IMG/VR virus record: IMGVR_UViG_3300035698_035404
Coordinates: 1 to 31,104 of that record
DNA from: a virus
Strand: one strand, 5' to 3'
DNA: 31,104 nt
In this document: positions 14,327-21,600 of the stretch, one piece after another
Position numbering within the stretch: position 1 is the first letter of the stretch
Layout: every line of letters starts with the position of its first letter
Notes under the pieces: generated by a model
What the model was told of the DNA's origin: nothing
Seen by the model: only the letters and a program-made list of their open reading frames with translations
Database searches by the model: none
Translations under genes and position numbers: made by a program

Positions 14327-14926
14327 ATGTCTTCAACTGAAAACGCCATAAAGATAATTCGGAAACAAGGCGGAACTATCCGTACTGCATGCGCAATTAA
14401 ATCCGGAATACATCCACGCACCCTTTATGCTCTTTACGAGGCAGAAAAGGTTGAGAAAGTTTCTCGAGGGGTGTATCGCCTTGCGGCACTTCCGCCGACC
14501 TCTAATCCTGACCTTGAAATTGTCTCCTCGCGAATCCCGAATGGAGTGATATGCCTTATTTCAGCGCTTGCATTTCATGAAATCACTACGCAAATTCCCC
14601 ATGAAGTCAATGTAGCCCTTAAATATGGCTCGGAAACTCCTCGCATTGATTACCCTCCAGTCTCAATACATCGGTTTTCCGGGAAAGCTTTTGAGGGGGG
14701 AATAGAAGAACATAAAATCGATGGAATTGCTGTTCGCGTTTACAGTCCGGAAAAAACCATCGCCGACTGTTTTAAATTCAGAAATAAAATCGGCATGGAC
14801 GTTGTACTGGAAGCTCTGAAAATATATAAAAAAAGAAAGCGGGTCAAAATGGACGAACTGCTTAAATATGCGAAAATAGACCGGATGGAAAAAGTAATGA
14901 CTCCCTACCTTGAGGCCACGCTATGA
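14327..14926 (+). CDS. abiEi: AbiEi-type antitoxin (type IV TA)
   Basis: The 199-residue protein begins with a winged-helix segment, ENAIKIIRKQGGTIRTACAI, followed by SGIHPRTLYALYEAEKVEKV and SRGVYRLA, the AbiEi N-terminal pattern. The C-terminal part (LISALAFHEIT, VYSPEKTIADCFKFRNKI, ALKIYKKRKRV) is the AbiEi_4-like domain that neutralises the toxin. It overlaps the toxin gene by four bases (ATGA). AAGGG lies about ten bases before the ATG, and a promoter with an overlapping inverted repeat lies upstream, consistent with autoregulation. The composition is more A+T-rich than the flanking phage genes, suggesting acquisition as a cassette. Confidence 0.85.
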   Translation: MSSTENAIKIIRKQGGTIRTACAIKSGIHPRTLYALYEAEKVEKVSRGVYRLAALPPTSNPDLEIVSSRIPNGVICLISALAFHEITTQIPHEVNVALKYGSETPRIDYPPVSIHRFSGKAFEGGIEEHKIDGIAVRVYSPEKTIADCFKFRNKIGMDVVLEALKIYKKRKRVKMDELLKYAKIDRMEKVMTPYLEATL

Positions 14927-15831
14927 CCGTAAAAATTGTAAAGAACATGGCGGCATCCGTCAGGCAAAAACTTTTAAATAAAGCAAAAGCGGAAAACCGC
15001 CCGTTTAATGAACTGCTGCAATATTATATGATGGAACGTTTTCTCTATCGTTTAGGCAATTCTCCTTACGCGAATAATTTCATTTTGAAAGGAGGCCTGA
15101 TGCTCCGGGTCTGGAATGCTCCGGAAATTCGTCCCACAATGGACATTGACATGTTGGGGAAAATTGAAAACAGTACGGAAGCAATCATAAAAACGATGAA
15201 AAATATATGCGTCGTGAAAATGGAAATCCCTGACGGAGTTATCTTTGATGCTAAAAATATTACAGCGGAAGACATAACTGAAGACGCTGAATACCTGGGT
15301 GTAAGAATCAGGATTCCTGCCAGACTGGATACCGCGGTTTTGAAAGTTCAACTGGACATAGGTTTTGGCGATACTGTTTATCCCGAACCACAGAAATATT
15401 CAATGCCGGTTTTACTCGACTTGCCGGCTCCGGGGCTTCTCTGCTACAGTAAAGAGAGCAGCATTGCCGAGAAATTCGAAGCTATGATAAAACTTGGGAA
15501 GCTTAACAGCCGGATGAAGGATTTTTATGACATCTGGATGCTTGCAAGTCAATTTGATTTTAATGGCGCGCAATTTCGGGATGCGGTGTCTTGGACTTTT
15601 GAAAAACGCGAGGTTGCTATACCTGAAGAAATAATGGCTTTTTCTCCGGAATTCATAGAAGCCAAAAAGGTTCAATGGAACGCTTTTAGAAGAAAATTAA
15701 GACAAATCCATGTTCCTGAAAACATTGCCGATGTTATATTGGTTATCCAAAAGTTTTTAACTCCTGTCATTGAAAATCTACGCTCTGGTAAAAATATGCC
15801 GCAAAACTGGCATGCAGGTTCTTGGAAATAA
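14923..15831 (+). CDS. abiEii: AbiEii-type nucleotidyltransferase toxin
   Basis: This 302-residue protein is an AbiEii/MenT-like nucleotidyltransferase. The signature FILKGGLMLRVWN (53-65) is followed by RPTMDIDML (70-78), which holds the two metal-binding aspartates, and by the downstream lysine-aspartate motif RMKDFYDIWML near 195. AbiE systems cause abortive infection or slow growth when the antitoxin fails, through nucleotide transfer. On a phage this would most likely exclude competing phages from the lysogen or stabilise it. A factor-independent terminator follows at 15885, so the pair is a self-contained unit. All key residues are present, so it should be active. Confidence 0.87.
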   Translation: MTVKIVKNMAASVRQKLLNKAKAENRPFNELLQYYMMERFLYRLGNSPYANNFILKGGLMLRVWNAPEIRPTMDIDMLGKIENSTEAIIKTMKNICVVKMEIPDGVIFDAKNITAEDITEDAEYLGVRIRIPARLDTAVLKVQLDIGFGDTVYPEPQKYSMPVLLDLPAPGLLCYSKESSIAEKFEAMIKLGKLNSRMKDFYDIWMLASQFDFNGAQFRDAVSWTFEKREVAIPEEIMAFSPEFIEAKKVQWNAFRRKLRQIHVPENIADVILVIQKFLTPVIENLRSGKNMPQNWHAGSWK

Positions 15832-15884
15832 TCGGCACGTACAAACCAGCAAATTGCCCAAGAAAAAAACAATAATCTCCTGCC

Positions 15885-15907
15885 AAAGCCCTTATCGGGC
15901 TTTTTCT
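15885..15907 (+). terminator. Factor-independent terminator after abiEii
   Basis: AAAGCCC and GGGCTTT form a perfect seven-base-pair stem around the loop TTATC, followed immediately by TTC and further T-rich sequence. It lies 54 bases after the toxin stop codon and closes the AbiE transcript. Confidence 0.85.
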
Positions 15908-16016
15908 TTCCATCAGTGAGAGGATTCGGCTTGCCCCTGCTTTACTGCGTATCCACGCAAAAAAAACAATCATATTTGCATAATTCTAAAGTTTAACTTG
16001 AAAATTGTACCACATC

Positions 16017-16077
16017 ATTTGATGTTTTTTGTCAAAACCCATAGTAAATATATGGGTTTTGATTGATTTCATCAAAT
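16017..16077. repeat. Nested palindrome in the control region before dcm
   Basis: TCAAAACCCATA (16032-16043) and TATGGGTTTTGA (16051-16062) are perfect complements around GTAAATA. An outer pair, ATTTGATG (16017-16024) and CATCAAAT (16070-16077), encloses them. The whole element is symmetrical over 61 bases. It could be an operator, a strong hairpin or a recombination site. The untranslated gap 15832-16246 otherwise holds the AbiE terminator, another palindrome at 16107 and the second ECF-like promoter. Confidence 0.6.
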
Positions 16078-16106
16078 ATTTTCCGCATATATCCCATTAT
16101 TCGCAC

Positions 16107-16124
16107 ACTTTAGATTTCTAAAGT
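16107..16124. repeat. Short palindrome upstream of promoter copy 2
   Basis: ACTTTAG and CTAAAGT are perfect complements around ATTT. CTAAAGT also occurs near 15986, about 130 bases upstream. The site ends about 47 bases before the -35-like GAAC element, so an activator or repressor site is possible. Confidence 0.4.
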
Positions 16125-16130
16125 AAACGA

Positions 16131-16217
16131 GAAATTTTCTTAAAAAACGCTTCCACCCCCGGTTTGCCTGTGAACAGATTTTGGTGTTTTCCCGTATGTA
16201 GGAGGTAGCAGGGCAAA
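16131..16217 (+). promoter_or_regulatory. ECF-type promoter repeat, copy 2
   Basis: This is the second copy of the block at 564-650. GAAC is at 16172-16175 and CGTA at 16193-16196, again 17 bases apart, with the shared CTTCCACCCC upstream block. Positions that differ lie mostly in the spacer and between the upstream block and GAAC, as expected if the conserved parts are bound by protein. It would drive the 33-codon ORF, dcm and perhaps the head genes beyond. The run-up contains palindromes absent from copy 1. Confidence 0.6.
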
Positions 16218-16246
16218 CTCTGATCAAATTTCAAAGGAGGTTTTCT

Positions 16247-16348
16247 ATGCGGAAAGAAAAACAGGTGGACAATTCGCCACTACAGGAAGTCGCTGAAATT
16301 CTTGCCGCCGGCATCATCCGGATGAAAAAGAAGGGGAAACTGAAATGA
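16247..16348 (+). CDS. 33-residue ORF coupled to dcm
   Basis: An ATG at 16247 follows AAAGGAGG at ideal spacing. The peptide begins MRKEKQVDNSPLQEVAEILA, continues AGIIRMKKK and ends at TGA 16346-16348, overlapping the methyltransferase ATG (16345) as ATGA. The PLQEVAEILAAGIIR segment resembles short helices I recall from small phage and recombinase-associated ORFs of the EILAAGIIRL type. The strong ribosome site and translational coupling argue that it is expressed. Function is unknown; it may simply couple translation into dcm. Confidence 0.55.
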   Translation: MRKEKQVDNSPLQEVAEILAAGIIRMKKKGKLK

Positions 16349-17919
16349 TGCGGTACGGAAGCGTGTGCAGCGGCGTTGAAGCCGCGACTTTGGCGTGGAA
16401 GCCATTGGGTTGGCAACCGGCGTTTTTCGCGGAAGTCGAGCCGTTTCCGTGCGCGGTTCTGATGCAGAAATTGGGCGCGACCAAACCGTTGCGCCCGCTT
16501 GTTCCCGCTGAAACTCAAAATGAAAAAGAGAAAAAACAGCGTAAAAACTGGATAACGCAAATCGCCAAGTTCCCTGAAGGCGGTGAGATTCCGAATCTGG
16601 GAGACTTTACAAAGATAGAAGAGGATGATTATGATGGAGAAATCGACCTGCTCGTCGGAGGCTGCCCTTGCCAATCGTATTCTTGCGCGGGGCTTAGAAA
16701 GGGCCTTGACGACCCGCGGGGGGACCTCTCGCTTGAGTTTGCAAAACTGGCTCACAGAATACGTTCATGCTGGGTGGTATATGAAAATGTGCCGGGACTC
16801 GGCAGTCAGAACCATGGAGAAGCCTTCGCTGAAATACTATCAGCTTTGTGCGGATGGAAAGTTGAAGTTCCTGTTCTCAGAAGAAAGAAAAACGGGGACA
16901 TCGTCAGGGGCTGGAAGAATTCCGGCATCGTCACTCCCGCACCGGGATGTTACGGGCTGGCATGGCGAACTCTTGACGCTCAATTTGTGCGAGTGGACGG
17001 ATATCCGCGGGCAGTGCCTCAAAGACGAAGGCGTTTGTTCCTTGTCGGACATCTTGGAAACTGGGAACGTGCCGCGGCGGTACTTCTTGAGCCCGGCTGC
17101 CTGCGAGGGGATACTCCGCCGGAGCGCAAAACGCAAGAGGGAATTGCCCGCAATCTTACGGCAAGCACTGGAGGTGTTAGCGGAAAGGAACAGCAACACA
17201 CCTTCGTAGACGAACACGGCAGGCCACTGAATGCGTTATGTGTCGCCCACGGTCAGGGCAACGCGGAGGTGTGTGAGGGAAAATCCCCGACCTTAAACTG
17301 CAATCACGAAGCGCCCATAGTATACCGCGAATCCGGGCAGGGGTTCTGGCAACAGGATGAAGCTTCCGGCACGGTCAAGGTCAACGGGGTGGAACCGACC
17401 ACGGCCGTGTGTTACGATGCTCGCGGCAACGGTTCCGGCGATATCGCTCCCAACATTACCGGTGACCATGCCTCAAGGCCAAATGATTACATGCCGGTTG
17501 TACTTCAGAGGAAAAGTTACGGGATTTTGGAAAACATCATCAACCGCAAGGAGAAAAACGGCGGCAACGGGCTCGGTATTCAGGAGGAATTGCAGTACAC
17601 GTTGAACACAAGCGCTCCGCACGGCGTGTGCTGTTTCGTTAAGAATGACGCCGCGAAAGACTATTCTGAGAATGTCGCCATGACTTTGCGGAGCCGGGCG
17701 GAACACGCCGTCTCCTATCATTCGACTGTGAGGCGGCTGATGCCAGTCGAAACCGAAAGGTTAATGGGTTTTCCTGACAATCACACCCGGATCGAATGGA
17801 ACGGCAAACCGGCATCCGACTGCCCGGACACCCACCGCTACAAAGCCTGCGGCAATGCGTTCTGCGTAAATCCAGCCAGATGGCTAGGCATGAGAATTCA
17901 AAACTTGGAGGATTTTTAA
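16345..17919 (+). CDS. dcm: C5 cytosine DNA methyltransferase
   Basis: This 524-residue enzyme transfers a methyl group to cytosine C5. Motif I is MRYGSVCSGVEAATLAW and motif IV contains the catalytic cysteine in GGCPCQSYSCAG (PCQ 108-110). ENV (147-149) is motif VI, and AVPQRRRRLFLVGHLG is motif VIII. The target-recognition region follows, and VETERLMGFPDNHTRI with YKACGNAFCVNPARW forms motifs IX-X. An unusual charged insertion (about 52-98) separates motif III from IV. The ATG at 16345 has AAGGGG eight bases upstream. With the ParB-methyltransferase it gives the phage two modification activities and no visible endonuclease, consistent with evasion of host restriction. A second long ORF overlaps it in another frame. 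Confidence 0.9.
   Translation: MMRYGSVCSGVEAATLAWKPLGWQPAFFAEVEPFPCAVLMQKLGATKPLRPLVPAETQNEKEKKQRKNWITQIAKFPEGGEIPNLGDFTKIEEDDYDGEIDLLVGGCPCQSYSCAGLRKGLDDPRGDLSLEFAKLAHRIRSCWVVYENVPGLGSQNHGEAFAEILSALCGWKVEVPVLRRKKNGDIVRGWKNSGIVTPAPGCYGLAWRTLDAQFVRVDGYPRAVPQRRRRLFLVGHLGNWERAAAVLLEPGCLRGDTPPERKTQEGIARNLTASTGGVSGKEQQHTFVDEHGRPLNALCVAHGQGNAEVCEGKSPTLNCNHEAPIVYRESGQGFWQQDEASGTVKVNGVEPTTAVCYDARGNGSGDIAPNITGDHASRPNDYMPVVLQRKSYGILENIINRKEKNGGNGLGIQEELQYTLNTSAPHGVCCFVKNDAAKDYSENVAMTLRSRAEHAVSYHSTVRRLMPVETERLMGFPDNHTRIEWNGKPASDCPDTHRYKACGNAFCVNPARWLGMRIQNLEDF
16631..17209 (+). CDS. Overprinted ORF within dcm
   Basis: In the +1 frame relative to dcm, a 192-codon ORF starts at ATG 16631, six bases after AGAAGAGG; a same-frame ATG at 16625 abuts that site. 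The protein reads MMEKSTCSSEAALANRILAR and includes GWHGELLTLNLCEWTD, then VCSLSDILETGNVPRRYFLS, then ACEGILRRSAKRKRELP. That C-terminal pattern is one I recall as a conserved small phage protein often seen at methyltransferase loci, so it does not look like a random shadow. The dcm frame is also fully conserved across it. I cannot tell whether it is translated; a frame-specific conservation test would decide. Confidence 0.45.
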   Translation: MMEKSTCSSEAALANRILARGLERALTTRGGTSRLSLQNWLTEYVHAGWYMKMCRDSAVRTMEKPSLKYYQLCADGKLKFLFSEERKTGTSSGAGRIPASSLPHRDVTGWHGELLTLNLCEWTDIRGQCLKDEGVCSLSDILETGNVPRRYFLSPAACEGILRRSAKRKRELPAILRQALEVLAERNSNTPS

Positions 17920-18117
17920 ATGAGTGACCAGGCAATAGACCAGGCGATAAAGGACAATGCTTCCGGCCCTAAATCGGCGGAGAGCGACGGTCAGAAAGTC
18001 GAGCAGCATTCAATTCGCGAACAGATTGAAGCAGATCGCTATCTGAATTCGAAACAGGCGATGAAACAGCGTGCGCCGGGATTCAAAATAACCAAAATGT
18101 CATCATCGGGGGCATAA
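17920..18117 (+). CDS. Small protein between dcm and portal
   Basis: This is a 65-residue polar protein whose ATG immediately follows the dcm stop codon. AGGAGG lies close upstream, inside the dcm 3' end. It contains EQHSIREQIEADRYLNSKQA, and it ends GFKITKMSSSGA. Small proteins of this kind commonly sit directly before lambda-type portals (gpW-like position or DUF6148-like), so a head-joining or assembly role is possible. I cannot assign a fold with confidence. Confidence 0.6.
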   Translation: MSDQAIDQAIKDNASGPKSAESDGQKVEQHSIREQIEADRYLNSKQAMKQRAPGFKITKMSSSGA

Positions 18118-18120
18118 GAA

Positions 18121-19485
18121 TTGTTTAACTTTCTGAGTTCAATTTTTAAGGATAAATCCAGAGAAAATCCAGTCGCAATGGAGCGTTCCGGCAAAATTTT
18201 GCGAGCTCGCTATGACGCGGCGCAAACAACGCACGACAATCGCCGGCACTGGGCGGCGGCCGGGAATCTGAGCGCTGATGCGGAAGCTTCACCGGGTGTC
18301 AGGCAAATTCTGCGCAATCGGTCTCGTTATGAGATTTCGAACAATTCATATGCAAAAGGCATTGTGTTAACCTTGGCGAACGATGTTATCGGCACCGGGC
18401 CAAGACTGCAAATGCTGACTGGAGACGATGATTTCAACCGCCGGATCGAACAGGATTTCATGATGTGGTCAACTGCGGTAAGGCTACCTGAAAAACTCCG
18501 AACCATGCGCATGGCAAGATGTCAGGACGGAGAAGCGTTCGCGATTATGGGAACTAATCCCATGGTTCCGCATGAGATTCAGCTCGACCTGCTATTGGTA
18601 GAGGCCGACCAGGTCACCAGCGGGTTCGGGCTTTTGCTCGACGCCAATGAGGTTGATGGCATAGTGATGGACGACTTTGGCAATCCGCGCTTTTTCCGGA
18701 TTTTGAAGTATCATCCAGGCGGGTCTGGCTTCAGCCGTTACGATGATGCAGTGATTATTCCGGCTGAGTCAATGCTGCACTGCTTCCGCATGGATCGTCC
18801 GGGACAGCACCGGGGAGTGCCGGAACTTACTCCGGCGCTGCCGATTTTTTCACAGTTGCGCCGGTTCACGCTGGCGGTGCTTGCCGCAGCCGAAGCGGCG
18901 GCGGATTTCGCCGGGATTTTGTATACGGACGCTCCACCAAATGGCGAAGCCGACGAGGTTGACCCGATGGCGATAATTGAGCTTGAGCGCAATATGTTGT
19001 TGACCATGCCTGGCGGTTGGAAAATGGCTCAGCTCGACCCGAAACAACCGGCAACGACTTACGCGGAATACGTCGATAAGCTGATTGATGAAGCGGTGCG
19101 GTGTGTGCTGATGCCATCTAACCTTGGCCGGGGAAATTCGGACAAAAGCAGTTTTGCCAGCGCCCGTCTTGACATGCAAGGTTATCTTCGAATGCTCCGC
19201 GTGGACCAGTCCTTTATTGCTTCTGTGATTTTGGACAGAATTCTGGCTGAATGGTTGAGAGAATATTTTTTACTGCATTCACCGTTTGGCATGGCCGCTC
19301 GCTATTCGCCGCCTTCGCACTTTTGGTTTTGGGATGCTTCGCATTATTACATCGACCCGGCAAAAGAAGCTAATCTCAAGCCGCACGCCTCAAAAACCAC
19401 ACGACGACACTGGCGGCTGAATTCGCAAATCAAGGCCAAGACTGGGAAACCGAGCTCCGCCAGCAAGCGCGTGAAAAGAAATTGA
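18121..19485 (+). CDS. Portal protein (lambda family), C-terminus frameshifted
   Basis: This 454-residue protein forms the dodecameric DNA channel at the capsid vertex. It opens MFNFLSSIFKDKSRENP and has the lambda-portal core: NSYAKGIVLTLANDVIGTGP, QLDLLLVEADQVTSG, FRMDRPGQHRGVPELTPALP and the ring helix LDMQGYLRMLRVDQSFI. The start is TTG at 18121, chosen because GGGGG lies eight bases upstream and the conserved N-terminus begins here. The last ~30 residues (from THASK-like sequence at 19384) are not family-like. The expected C-terminus continues in the -1 frame from 19395 to 19559. So the natural product may be about 480 residues. Confidence 0.85.
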   Translation: MFNFLSSIFKDKSRENPVAMERSGKILRARYDAAQTTHDNRRHWAAAGNLSADAEASPGVRQILRNRSRYEISNNSYAKGIVLTLANDVIGTGPRLQMLTGDDDFNRRIEQDFMMWSTAVRLPEKLRTMRMARCQDGEAFAIMGTNPMVPHEIQLDLLLVEADQVTSGFGLLLDANEVDGIVMDDFGNPRFFRILKYHPGGSGFSRYDDAVIIPAESMLHCFRMDRPGQHRGVPELTPALPIFSQLRRFTLAVLAAAEAAADFAGILYTDAPPNGEADEVDPMAIIELERNMLLTMPGGWKMAQLDPKQPATTYAEYVDKLIDEAVRCVLMPSNLGRGNSDKSSFASARLDMQGYLRMLRVDQSFIASVILDRILAEWLREYFLLHSPFGMAARYSPPSHFWFWDASHYYIDPAKEANLKPHASKTTRRHWRLNSQIKAKTGKPSSASKRVKRN

Positions 19486-19559
19486 TGAGTGAACTTGGGC
19501 TTACCGACTCGGATATAAAAATTAACCAAAAACAAAAGGAAGGAAATGACGATGGGTAA
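19395..19559 (+). other. Out-of-frame conserved portal C-terminus
   Basis: In the -1 frame the sequence reads NHTTTLAAEFANQGQDWETE, then LRQQAREKKLMSELGLTDSD, ending GNDDG with TAA at 19557-19559. This matches the usual lambda-portal C-terminal pattern (TTTLA, DWE, LRQRA). The frames join at TCAAAAACC (19390-19398), where one extra A would restore a continuous ORF. Either slippage on A5, a real single-base deletion or a sequence error explains it. Confidence 0.75.
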
Positions 19560-21540
19560 CGAATTTCTCATTATCGAAGCTGCGAACGGCAACGACAATC
19601 CAAAAGTAATGGGCTTGGCCTACGGCGGCGGCAAAATGAACTTGCCGGGTTGGAAATACCCGGTGGTAGTTGACTTGGCGGGGATGGAAATCCCGGAACA
19701 GGTGCCGCTCTTAGCAAACCATGAAAACCGGGTCAGTTCACGGGTCGGCATGGTCGCGGCAAAAGTCGTAAACTATACGCTTGAGATTGAAGGCGACATT
19801 GTTGCTAAAGGCGATCAGGCTGACGGCATTATCACCCAAGCAAAGGCCGGAGCCGACTGGCAACTCAGCATCGGAGCCGATGTCAAACAATCCGAACTGG
19901 TCAAGGGTAAACGCATGGTCAATGGACAGGAGCAAACCGGTCCGTTTTATCATGTCAAACAATCGACTTTGCGCGAAATTTCGGTGATCCCGTGTGGAGC
20001 CGACGTAAGCACAAAATTAAAGGTTGCGGCCAGCTTCAACATCGGCGAAGAGCCCGAAACAAAAGCCGAAGATGTCCCAGAAGACACCCCCAAAGAACAA
20101 CCCAAAGAAAAGGAGACAACACCTGTGGATGATCCTAAAAAAGTTCCCGAAACGCAGGAAACGGAAAAACCGAAGGAAACCGAAACCCCGAAACAGACTG
20201 CTGGCAATGTGGATGTCGCCTTGCTGACCATTCGCGCCGAACGTGACCGTGTGGCAAGAATCCAAGCGATCTGTGACGGCGAATATAATGAAATCGAACG
20301 GCAGGCAATCAGTGCAGGCTGGAGCCCGGACGAAACTTCGCGGAAAGTCCTCAAAGCGCTACGGGAAAACCGCCCGGCGGCAGACGTTAATATTACGGTA
20401 AAACGTAAATCAAGCGGAGACCGTCTGCGCAAAAATATCGAAGCGGCTATGTGCCTGCGGGTCGGTGTCCACGCTGACGACCTGGTTGCCGCCTACGGCG
20501 AGGAAGTGGTCGAAGCCGGATCAAACGACATGGATATGCCGGTAAAACAGTTGCTGGTCGAATGTCTTCACATTGAGGGAGTTGAACCGCCGCGTTCGTT
20601 TGGCAACGAAACCATTCACGCGGCGTTTTCGACCGTTAGTTTGCCGGGTATTCTCAGCAACGTTGCCAACAAAAAACTGCTGGATTCATTCAAGGCACAG
20701 CCAGTCATCGCAACTAAATTGTGTAGCGAGGGTGACCTTTCTGACTTCAAGGAAAATCAGCGTTTCCGGCTGACCGATGTCGGTGATCTTGCGCCGATTG
20801 CGGCGGACGGCGAAATCAAAGAGGGCGGAGTTTCAGAAGAAAAAGCCACCAACCAGCTTGACACCTACGGGAAAAAGTTCTGCCTGACCCGTAAAATGGT
20901 GATTGACGATGATCTTGGGGCATTCATGAAAGTCCCGGCCGCGATGGGTAACCGGGCGGCACGGCTGATCGACCAGTTGTTCTTCCGGCGGTTACTGTCC
21001 AACCCGAACCAGTCCGATGGCAGCGCGCTGTTCGATTCGGAACACAAAAATCTGCTGACTGGGAGCAACAGTGTTCTTGCACCAGAAGGCCTACGCCTGG
21101 CAATCAAGCTGTTCCTGGATCAGATTGACGCTGACGGAGAACCGATCAGCATTGAGCCGCGTTACCTGTTGGCGCCGACCGCGCTAAAACATACCGCCAT
21201 CGAGCTGACCAAGGGCGCGACGCTGATTATGGCCGGCGGGGATGCGCCGTCAATCCGTCCCGCGCTGAATGTACTGGCCGATGAAAACCTTGAAGTGGTC
21301 AGTTCCCCGTACCTCTCGAACGTCAAGTACACCGGTCACAGCGAAAACGCCTGGTTCCTGTTCGGAAATCCTTCACAAATCGATACCTGCGAGATCGGGT
21401 ATCTGAAGGGCAAACGCACCCCGACGGTTGAACGCGGCGACACCGATTTCAACACGCTTGGGCTGTGGTTTAGGGTCTATTTTGACCTCGGAGTTCGTGA
21501 GCAGGACTTCCGCGGCATGGTCAGAAGCGCTGGCCAGTAA
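19546..21540 (+). CDS. Prohead protease-scaffold-major capsid fusion
   Basis: This 664-residue protein seems to combine three head functions. Residues 1-~165 look like a Mu/HK97-type prohead protease, with H59 in LLANHENR, S108 in WQLSIGAD and REISVIPCGAD. Residues ~170-225 are a Pro/Glu/Lys/Thr-rich linker. The remainder resembles a Mu gpT-like capsid protein: TVSLPGILSNVANKKLLDSF, FRLTDVGDLAPI, RKMVIDDDLGAF, LFDSEHKN and GLWFRVYFDLGVREQDF. ATG 19546 and in-frame ATG 19552 are both usable; AAGGAAGG (19536-19543) favours 19552 slightly. It overlaps the frameshifted portal tail. Self-cleavage is expected during maturation. An internal start at 20125 may make the capsid part separately. Confidence 0.85.
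   Translation: MTMGNEFLIIEAANGNDNPKVMGLAYGGGKMNLPGWKYPVVVDLAGMEIPEQVPLLANHENRVSSRVGMVAAKVVNYTLEIEGDIVAKGDQADGIITQAKAGADWQLSIGADVKQSELVKGKRMVNGQEQTGPFYHVKQSTLREISVIPCGADVSTKLKVAASFNIGEEPETKAEDVPEDTPKEQPKEKETTPVDDPKKVPETQETEKPKETETPKQTAGNVDVALLTIRAERDRVARIQAICDGEYNEIERQAISAGWSPDETSRKVLKALRENRPAADVNITVKRKSSGDRLRKNIEAAMCLRVGVHADDLVAAYGEEVVEAGSNDMDMPVKQLLVECLHIEGVEPPRSFGNETIHAAFSTVSLPGILSNVANKKLLDSFKAQPVIATKLCSEGDLSDFKENQRFRLTDVGDLAPIAADGEIKEGGVSEEKATNQLDTYGKKFCLTRKMVIDDDLGAFMKVPAAMGNRAARLIDQLFFRRLLSNPNQSDGSALFDSEHKNLLTGSNSVLAPEGLRLAIKLFLDQIDADGEPISIEPRYLLAPTALKHTAIELTKGATLIMAGGDAPSIRPALNVLADENLEVVSSPYLSNVKYTGHSENAWFLFGNPSQIDTCEIGYLKGKRTPTVERGDTDFNTLGLWFRVYFDLGVREQDFRGMVRSAGQ
20108..20127 (+). promoter_or_regulatory. 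Internal ribosome site and GTG start for scaffold-capsid product
   Basis: AAAAGGAG (20108-20115) is followed nine bases later by an in-frame GTG (20125-20127) in the linker, opening with DDPKKVPETQETEKP. Translation here would give a 471-residue scaffold-plus-capsid protein without the protease. This copies the known internal-start strategy of lambda C/Nu3 and Mu I/Z, although there it makes scaffold rather than capsid. Confidence 0.5.
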
Positions 21541-21555
21541 CTTTCAACTTTAAGG

Positions 21556-21576
21556 GAGCGAAAGCTCTCGCTCTTT
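21556..21576 (+). terminator. Hairpin between capsid and decoration genes
   Basis: GAGCGA and TCGCTC form a perfect six-base-pair stem around AAGCTC, followed by TTT. The decamer CTTTCAACTT flanks it as a direct repeat (21541-21550 and 21573-21582). The short T-run suggests partial termination or RNA stability control that would lower expression of downstream genes relative to capsid. Confidence 0.45.
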
Positions 21577-21600
21577 CAACTTAAAAACCGGAGGTTTTAC

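Noticed and set aside
19950-20432. 160-codon antisense Ser/Gly/Val-rich ORF
   Set aside because: It is the mirror of the Pro/Glu/Lys linker of the capsid fusion, whose codons read as a repetitive protein on the other strand.
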